From Scytonema sp. UIC 10036 (lineage in GTDB: Bacteria > Cyanobacteriota > Cyanobacteriia > Cyanobacteriales > Nostocaceae), in NCBI RefSeq assembly GCF_009725235.1, contig NZ_WJFC01000171.1, positions 1 to 29,450 of the forward strand: 29,450 nucleotides of DNA. Reading direction: 5' to 3'. Every line of letters starts with the position of its first letter. The stretch's first letter is position 1. Shown here in pieces: positions 24,801-29,450 of this stretch. The position numbers were made by a program, and so were the translations under genes. The notes under the pieces are model-generated. The model did not search any database. It was not told the origin of the DNA and saw nothing but the letters and a program-made list of their open reading frames with translations.

Positions 24801-25856
24801 ATGAAAAGAGGGTGTTTATTGCCCGGTGCAAATTATATTTTGCTGTTGGTTATTTTGCTGTATCCATTTGCTGCAAGTGCAGGCGACATTACCGAACAAC
24901 TCCACCAGCCCGTGGATCGTTCCATAGTGCGAGAAACCACAACTGAAGCAGATGAGTTGCAGCAACAAGGAGAACAACAGTACCAGCAAGGACGTTCGGA
25001 CAAAGCAGTTGAGTCTTGGTTAAAAGCACTAGAGCTTTACCACTCCATTGGTGACCTCAAAGCACAAGGTCTGATTTACGATGCTCTGAGCAGGGGTTAC
25101 GTGCAAATGGGTCTTTACAAAGAAGCAGAAGACGCCATGCGCCGACGTTTAGCCATTGCTCGTGACATCAAAGACTTCCAAGGTCAGATTTTTGGCTTAA
25201 ATAACATTGGTAGCTTACTTTTACGCAAAGGAGAAAATAAAGCGGCTTTCCAAACCTTAACAGAAGCCGTAGAAATTGCCACTCAGTTAAAGAACATTGA
25301 AGGTCAAGGGCTATCTTTAAACAGTTTGGGGTTAGCAACGGCAAGATTGGGAGAGTACAACAAAGCCATTAAACTCTACGAAAAAGCACTGACTTACCGC
25401 CGTCAACTCAACGATGTTCTTGGTCAAGCCAATACCCTAAACAACCTTGGTGATGCTTACTCAGCAGCCAATGATTATCAAGGGACAATTGGCGCTTACG
25501 GCGAAGCACTGGGAATGGCAAAAATAGCAGGCGATCGCGCCAATCAACTGCGGGCGATTGATGGTTTAGTCATCGCCCACGGTAGTGTTGGACGTTACGA
25601 ACGCGCCCTGGACTTACTAGAAAAGAGATTGACACTAGCAAAAGAAATAAACAGTCGGCGAGAAGAATTAAAGTCATTTGAGGCGTATGCTCAGCTATAC
25701 GAACAAATAGGAGATCTTCCAACCGCTCGCAATTTTTACGAGAGAGCCGTTATCCTGGCGAGAAACCTTGATGAAAACAAATTAGAAGTGCAACTCCTAG
25801 ATAAAATGAGACAGCTTCAACGTAAAGTTGCCACCAGCTCGAAAAAGAAAAGATAA
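24801..25856 (+). CDS. Secreted tetratricopeptide-repeat protein
   Basis: 351 aa from ATG 24801; a TTG at 24756 would add 15 residues before the signal peptide and is less likely. A signal sequence (ANYILLLVILLYPFAASA, about residues 10-27) is followed by a QQQGEQQYQQGRSDKAVESW helix and then about six TPR units through residue 340, with motifs such as GLNNIGSLLLRKGENKAAF, LNSLGLATARLGEYNKAI and LNNLGDAYSAANDYQGTI. The tail is basic (SSKKKR). TPR arrays of this kind bind other proteins; here it would act in the periplasm or outside the cell. It follows the sigma-like gene on the same strand. Confidence 0.83.
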   Translation: MKRGCLLPGANYILLLVILLYPFAASAGDITEQLHQPVDRSIVRETTTEADELQQQGEQQYQQGRSDKAVESWLKALELYHSIGDLKAQGLIYDALSRGYVQMGLYKEAEDAMRRRLAIARDIKDFQGQIFGLNNIGSLLLRKGENKAAFQTLTEAVEIATQLKNIEGQGLSLNSLGLATARLGEYNKAIKLYEKALTYRRQLNDVLGQANTLNNLGDAYSAANDYQGTIGAYGEALGMAKIAGDRANQLRAIDGLVIAHGSVGRYERALDLLEKRLTLAKEINSRREELKSFEAYAQLYEQIGDLPTARNFYERAVILARNLDENKLEVQLLDKMRQLQRKVATSSKKKR

Positions 25857-25861
25857 TGTTG

Positions 25862-26105
25862 GTAGGTTGGGTTGAGGAACGAAACCCAACGAAGTCGGTT
25901 GTATTGAGACGCGTGCGAAACCCAACGAAGTCGATTGTATTGAGACGCGTGCGAAACCCAACGAAGTCAGTTGTATTGAGACGCGTGGGAAACCCAAAGG
26001 AATCGGTTGGATTGAGACACGTGGCAAACCCAACGGAGTCGGTTGGGGTTGAGGCGCATGGGAAACGGCAAGATGTGTTGGGTTTCGTTCCTCAACCCAA
26101 CCTAC
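25862..26105. repeat. 36-bp tandem repeat array bounded by perfect 29-bp inverted repeats
   Basis: The arms 25862-25890 (GTAGGTTGGGTTGAGGAACG plus AAACCCAAC) and 26077-26105 are perfect reverse complements. Between them, units of 36 bp start at 25881, 25917, 25953 and 25989 (unit 1 overlaps the left arm), with a 37-bp fifth unit at 26025 and a decayed sixth. Unit 1 begins GAAACCCAACGAAGTCGGTT and ends GAGACGCGTGC; divergence grows toward the right. Because 36 is a multiple of three, both strands contain open frames here; they are not genes. Related to the short element at 18747-18803. Confidence 0.9.
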
Positions 26106-26831
26106 TTAATTTGAATAAACCTGTCCGCTTTGCTGAATTCTGATGACACCCTGTTCGTTACCGGGATTTGCTTGTTCATCTAGAGAAAACTCAATCATTC
26201 CAGATTTAGTAGAGACTGGAATCACTTGCACAAAGCCGTTATCTTGACGAACGGTAGTAATAGTCACAGGTACTGGTAAGTTTTGCAGAACAACTTCCTG
26301 TCCTCCACCAAGAATACGCCGTTCTGTGTGTCCAATCACTTCATAATTAATGGCGGCGTTTGTGTCGTTCTTGATTTTTACAGAGACTTGTCCGTTGGTA
26401 GGGGTTACTGAAGCGATAGGAGATTGCTGCTCGTTAGGTGATGGCGGTGCAATAACAGAAACTTGTCCCTGTTGTCTGCCAGAATAATTTTGATTCTCTT
26501 CATATGGTGCTTCACCGCCAACACCCAATCTTATTTGTTCTTCAGTTGGGTCAGCCGGAGTAACTCTGATAGGAATACTCCCTTGAGACGACTGTTGTCG
26601 AGTTATAGCATTTGCTGGACATCCTTGAGGAACCAAAACTCTATTATTGTGAGGTTCTTCATAGAAAATGCTAGGGCATGGGTTAACTTTGGAATTTGGT
26701 CTCGGTTGAGGTTGCTGGGGTTGCTGAGCTAGTGCTGCTTGAGGAATAGAGGACAAACCAATGAGTAATCCTCCACAAATAGCACCGAAAAAAGTAATTG
26801 ATTTGTTAAAGATTGGATAGGGCTTATTCAT
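26106..26831 (-). CDS. Secreted hypothetical protein with proline/glutamine-rich linker
   Basis: 241 aa. A clear signal peptide (SITFFGAICGGLLIGLSSIP, then ALAQQ, cleavage near residue 36) precedes a QPQQPQPRPNSK low-complexity stretch. A region with two cysteines follows (NPCPSIFY, PQGCPAN), then a variable linker. The beta-rich C-terminal domain, from about residue 145, has VSVKIKNDTNAAINYEVIGH and VVLQNLPVPVTITTV. No catalytic motif is seen. An AGGAGG Shine-Dalgarno sequence just before ATG fixes the start. The stop lies against the right arm of the 36-bp repeat element. A periplasmic or cell-surface structural role is possible; the family is not recognised. Confidence 0.7.
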   Translation of the reverse strand: MNKPYPIFNKSITFFGAICGGLLIGLSSIPQAALAQQPQQPQPRPNSKVNPCPSIFYEEPHNNRVLVPQGCPANAITRQQSSQGSIPIRVTPADPTEEQIRLGVGGEAPYEENQNYSGRQQGQVSVIAPPSPNEQQSPIASVTPTNGQVSVKIKNDTNAAINYEVIGHTERRILGGGQEVVLQNLPVPVTITTVRQDNGFVQVIPVSTKSGMIEFSLDEQANPGNEQGVIRIQQSGQVYSN

Positions 26832-27244
26832 GCTTACCTCCTGCTAAATTTTTGGCTAACATTGCGTGAAAAATTTGATAAAATTTGCCTTATGTAATAA
26901 GACAAGTGTCTCTACATTGACGCATTTATCTTATTGGAAGATGATTATTTATTGAGTTGGCAAATATATATTGCCTCACATAAGGTCTTTATTTTTTCTG
27001 AATTTAATACAATAAGAATAACAATTCCTAATTACTTAGAACTCTTACTATAGATATGAAAAGAATTAATAGCTTAAATCAGTCTTTCTATCGAAAGTTA
27101 GAATATTTTAAATAGAAATTAATACACTCAGATTTACCCCCTTAATCCCCCTTGGTGAGGGGGGATATTGGATCTCCAGTTCCCTCCCCTTTACAAGGGA
27201 GGTTAGGGTGGGGTAAAACTGCTCAAACCTTGGTCTATTAGCCA
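26832..27244. other. AT-rich intergenic region with a MITE-like element
   Basis: About 300 very AT-rich bases upstream of the secreted protein gene, followed by the element at 27133-27217. No coding frame or RNA gene is evident. Confidence 0.5.
27133..27217. repeat. MITE-like element with TTTACCCC termini
   Basis: 85 bp with inverted ends TTTACCCC (27133-27140) and GGGGTAAA (27210-27217). It has internal GC-rich stems (AATCCCCCTTGG...GGGGGGA and CCCTCCCCTTTACAAGGGAGG). It resembles a common non-coding repeat of filamentous cyanobacteria. Confidence 0.7.
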
Positions 27245-28111
27245 TTAAGCCTTTTCCCAAAGCTCGCGAACATGGTCGGGTAACCAACTGGCAATTTCCT
27301 GAATTCTTTCTTGTGATAATTCGTCTTTGGTGGCAGAAAAAACAGCTTTGACAACCAGTTCGCGGTCTACATTAGCTTGCAATCCACCTTCATTTGCAAC
27401 TCTGAATAAAAAGCGGTCAGAGTCAATTTTGAAAATGCCAGGACCTTGCCAAGGTGGACGAACACGGCTGAGGAATCCTACAATAGGATTGGTGTCTTTC
27501 CAAAGTTCTGCAATTTCTACTTGCAGAGATTTATCTTCAGTAATTTCAGCTGGTTTGTGTAGTTCTTCTGCAACTCGGTCAGCAGCTTCTGTTGTCATCA
27601 AGTCACGCATCACTCGATAAACAACTTCTGTTACGTCCCTAGCATCAAAGATGTCTTCAAGGTTACCCTTGAGCATAACCTTTTCCAAAAAAGGTAGATC
27701 TTTGGTGGCAACAGGAACTGCTGGTCCTTCTCTTAATGCTTTGGGAGGGTTTGCCTCCATTTTTTCCAACATTTTCTGACCTTTTTGTGTCAGTTCTGCC
27801 TTTTTGAAGGTAATTAAATGAGGCAAAGGACCATCTGCAGCACCAAAAGTATTGGCAATTCTGAAGTCAACTTCTTTGGGATTGGCGACATCAGGAACAT
27901 CTTCCTGATTGCCGTAAGCATTGCCTGTAAATTCAGCATTGATATACTGCTTTTGATTCAGGTAATCTAAATGACCTAAAAGGTCTGTTGGGGTCATTTG
28001 TCTCCCTGCCAAGTCCGTTTCAGTGAATTCAACTTGGTGCATTCCCTGCCCGGTTTCTTGTATTTTTTTTAGTATAATATAAGCAACATCTTCTCTAATG
28101 GGTATTGTCAT
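27245..28111 (-). CDS. DUF2267-like protein with N-terminal helical domain
   Basis: 288 aa, soluble. An N-terminal helix-rich region (about residues 1-65: REDVAYIILKKIQETGQGMH, LLGHLDYLNQKQYI) looks like a small winged-helix or YjcQ-like domain. The C-terminal half carries two DUF2267-type segments: LEDIFDARDVTEVVYRVMRD with TEAADRVAEELHK, and GGLQANVDRELVVKAVFSAT with IQEIASWLPDHVRELW. DUF2267 proteins are usually stress-related and of unknown biochemistry. An AAGGAGGG Shine-Dalgarno sequence precedes the ATG. No operon partner is close. Confidence 0.68.
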   Translation of the reverse strand: MTIPIREDVAYIILKKIQETGQGMHQVEFTETDLAGRQMTPTDLLGHLDYLNQKQYINAEFTGNAYGNQEDVPDVANPKEVDFRIANTFGAADGPLPHLITFKKAELTQKGQKMLEKMEANPPKALREGPAVPVATKDLPFLEKVMLKGNLEDIFDARDVTEVVYRVMRDLMTTEAADRVAEELHKPAEITEDKSLQVEIAELWKDTNPIVGFLSRVRPPWQGPGIFKIDSDRFLFRVANEGGLQANVDRELVVKAVFSATKDELSQERIQEIASWLPDHVRELWEKA

Positions 28112-28423
28112 CTAACCCTCCTTCATGCATTGTCTTTAATGCATTGAATTTGAAGTCATTTTGCCAATAATAAACTAGCAGCTTGCAAAACTACTTAGAA
28201 AGTTAGAGAGAATCTAAAAGTAGTTGTACCAAACTGCTAGAAGTCAAATTTATGGCTCACTTCATCAAGCATTGCCATTAAATTAGTAGGTAACGCGATC
28301 GCTCTACATCTGTCACAGGAAACACCTGTTTATCTGTCATGGGTATCATTTTATGATGGTTAGTAGTTAGTGGTTAGTGGTTAGTGGTTAGTAGAAAAGC
28401 AACTAACAACTAACTACTATCCA
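28112..28423. other. Intergenic region ending in a TTAGTGG array
   Basis: About 310 bases. The left part should hold the promoter of the DUF2267-like gene. A HIP1 site lies near 28296. The right end is the inverted heptamer array at 28358-28428. Confidence 0.45.
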
Positions 28424-28428
28424 CTAAC
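28358..28428. repeat. TTAGTGG arrays in inverted orientation at the histidine kinase 3' end
   Basis: GGTTAGT units (28358-28393) and ACTAACA/ACTAACT units (28400-28428). The TAG stop of the histidine kinase gene (28424-28426) is part of the repeat. Confidence 0.85.
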
Positions 28429-29450
28429 TTTCAACAGATGTTGGTAAAGTGACTGTGATAGTGGTGCCTATACCTTGTGTACTGTCTACTATAATGTGAC
28501 CTTGATGGTTTTGGACAATTGCTTGAGCAATGGCTAGCCCCAAACCAGAACCAGTTGAACTTTGCGATCGCGTGGAACCTGTTTTGTGGGTACGTGCTGG
28601 ATCGACTCGATAAAATCGATCAAAGAGGCGAGGTATTGCTTCTGAAGGAATACCAATTCCGGTATCGCTGACCTGAATTTGCAGATAGGTGTTACTGTGA
28701 CGCAGCCCAGAAACACGATTTGTTGCTTCTATACGTGTCAGGGCAACATTCACTTGTCCATTAGGTAGAGTGTACTGCAAGGCGTTACCAATTAGATTTG
28801 TAAATAATCTTACTAATTGATCCCAATTTCCAACCAGAGTGAACCAATTATCTATTAACTCATGGTTAGTTTGTGAAGCAGGTGGATCAATTAATTCTAG
28901 AGTTAAATTTATATTTTTTTCTGTCGCTAACAGCTGTTGTTCCTCAACGACTTCCATCAACAAAGCATCAAGAGGACAAGGGGAAAAAATTTCTTTACTG
29001 ATACCGCTATCTTGCCTTGCTAAAAACAGTAAGTCATTCACTAACTTCCCCAAACGTTGTGTGAGTCGTTCCACAACTTTTAGTTGTTGTTTGTAGTGAA
29101 GGGGAGTTACACCTTCTGTTTCTGCTAACTCTAGATCGGCAAGGGCAACTTGAACGTTAGTTTGAATTAAAGCAATCGGACTTCTAAGTTCGTGAGAAGC
29201 ATCAGCCGTAAACTGTTTGAGGCGTTGATAGGACTCGCGCACTGGTTCCATGGCTTTACCTGAAAGAAACCAACCACTGGCTGCAACAGAAATGACCATT
29301 AATCCAGTTCCCAGTGCTAGGTCAAAAATTAACTCGCGGCTGGGTTTGGTGACTTCAAACCAGGGATGGCTTACCCGCAAATACCCCAAGACTTGGCGAC
29401 CAATTTGCACTCGTTCTGTGACTTGTCGAAGTAGGAGGGGAGGGGAAGTG
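28424..29450 (-). CDS. Sensor histidine kinase, 5' end outside the window
   Basis: At least 342 residues are visible; the frame stays open to the right edge, so the start is not in view. A membrane segment (LALGTGLMVISVAASGWFLS) precedes the HisKA box FTADASHELRSPIALIQ, with the phosphorylated histidine codon near 29192-29194. The ATP-binding domain follows with N box NLIGNALQYT, DTGIGIP, FDRFYRVD and GSGLGLAIAQAIVQNHQG. All catalytic motifs are intact. It is a membrane two-component sensor; a sensory domain is expected before the helix, and the response regulator would be just beyond the window. The signal cannot be told; the layout is of the kind seen in cyanobacterial RppB-type sensors, but this is not assigned. 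Confidence 0.92.
   Translation of the reverse strand, partial: TSPPLLLRQVTERVQIGRQVLGYLRVSHPWFEVTKPSRELIFDLALGTGLMVISVAASGWFLSGKAMEPVRESYQRLKQFTADASHELRSPIALIQTNVQVALADLELAETEGVTPLHYKQQLKVVERLTQRLGKLVNDLLFLARQDSGISKEIFSPCPLDALLMEVVEEQQLLATEKNINLTLELIDPPASQTNHELIDNWFTLVGNWDQLVRLFTNLIGNALQYTLPNGQVNVALTRIEATNRVSGLRHSNTYLQIQVSDTGIGIPSEAIPRLFDRFYRVDPARTHKTGSTRSQSSTGSGLGLAIAQAIVQNHQGHIIVDSTQGIGTTITVTLPTSVES

Noticed and set aside
25881..26061. CRISPR-like array of 36-bp repeats
   Set aside because: The repeats are directly joined with no spacers, and no cas genes are present.
25797..26143. Open frames on both strands with 12-residue repeats (LGFARVSIQSTS and VLRRVRNPTKS types)
   Set aside because: They are the translation of the 36-bp DNA repeat, which stays open because 36 is a multiple of three; no start signal or family match.
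1..29450. tRNA, rRNA, riboswitch or IS transposase
   Set aside because: None could be recognised on reading both strands; weak stem-loops found belong to repeats or likely terminators.

Overview
The window looks like chromosomal DNA of a filamentous, probably heterocyst-forming, cyanobacterium. The reasons are about fourteen copies of the HIP1 palindrome GCGATCGC, many intergenic tandem heptamers of the TTAGTGG type (the short tandemly repeated sequences typical of Nostoc relatives), genes for cyanobacteria-restricted small families (DUF1815-like, DUF2839-like), a Ser/Thr kinase fused to WD40 repeats, and a plastid-type isoprenoid gene (dxr). No rRNA, tRNA, IS transposase or CRISPR array was seen.

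Layout. 1-4.8 kb: a minus-strand cluster of a methyltransferase, a polyprenyl-phosphate-type GT2 glycosyltransferase, a DUF2079 membrane protein and a PIG-V-like mannosyltransferase, which together suggest lipid-linked sugar transfer at the membrane. 5.1-6.3 kb: dxr. 6.3-10.5 kb: sparse region with a 66-aa membrane protein, a hotdog thioesterase, a DUF1815-like protein, a DUF2839-like protein and long repeat-rich gaps. 10.5-13.5 kb: a membrane-anchored WD40 kinase followed by a membrane-anchored WD40 protein. 13.8-16.5 kb: a DinG-like helicase with eroded ATPase motifs, and a multiply frameshifted M48 metalloprotease pseudogene. 16.6-18.6 kb: a DUF2283-like gene and lysS.

18.87-23.18 kb is the most unusual part. 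An XRE-type regulator is preceded by a gene remnant and followed by an array of two unclassified families, here called A (231 aa) and B (166 aa), in the order A1-B1-A2-(B'-A3 fusion)-B2. A1 and A3 share a 564-bp tract without a single difference, while the flanking homologous DNA differs by several percent. This points to recent gene conversion or recombination. The C-terminal half of A has a conserved pattern loosely like PD-(D/E)XK nucleases. The arrangement resembles toxin-antitoxin or defence loci, but the function is unknown.

23.2-29.45 kb: a membrane-anchored VOC-like protein, a divergent sigma-factor-like gene with a downstream secreted TPR protein, a 36-bp repeat array closed by a perfect 29-bp inverted repeat, a secreted hypothetical protein, a DUF2267-like protein and a sensor histidine kinase that runs off the right edge. 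Intergenic repeats repeatedly abut genes and in several cases provide the stop codon.
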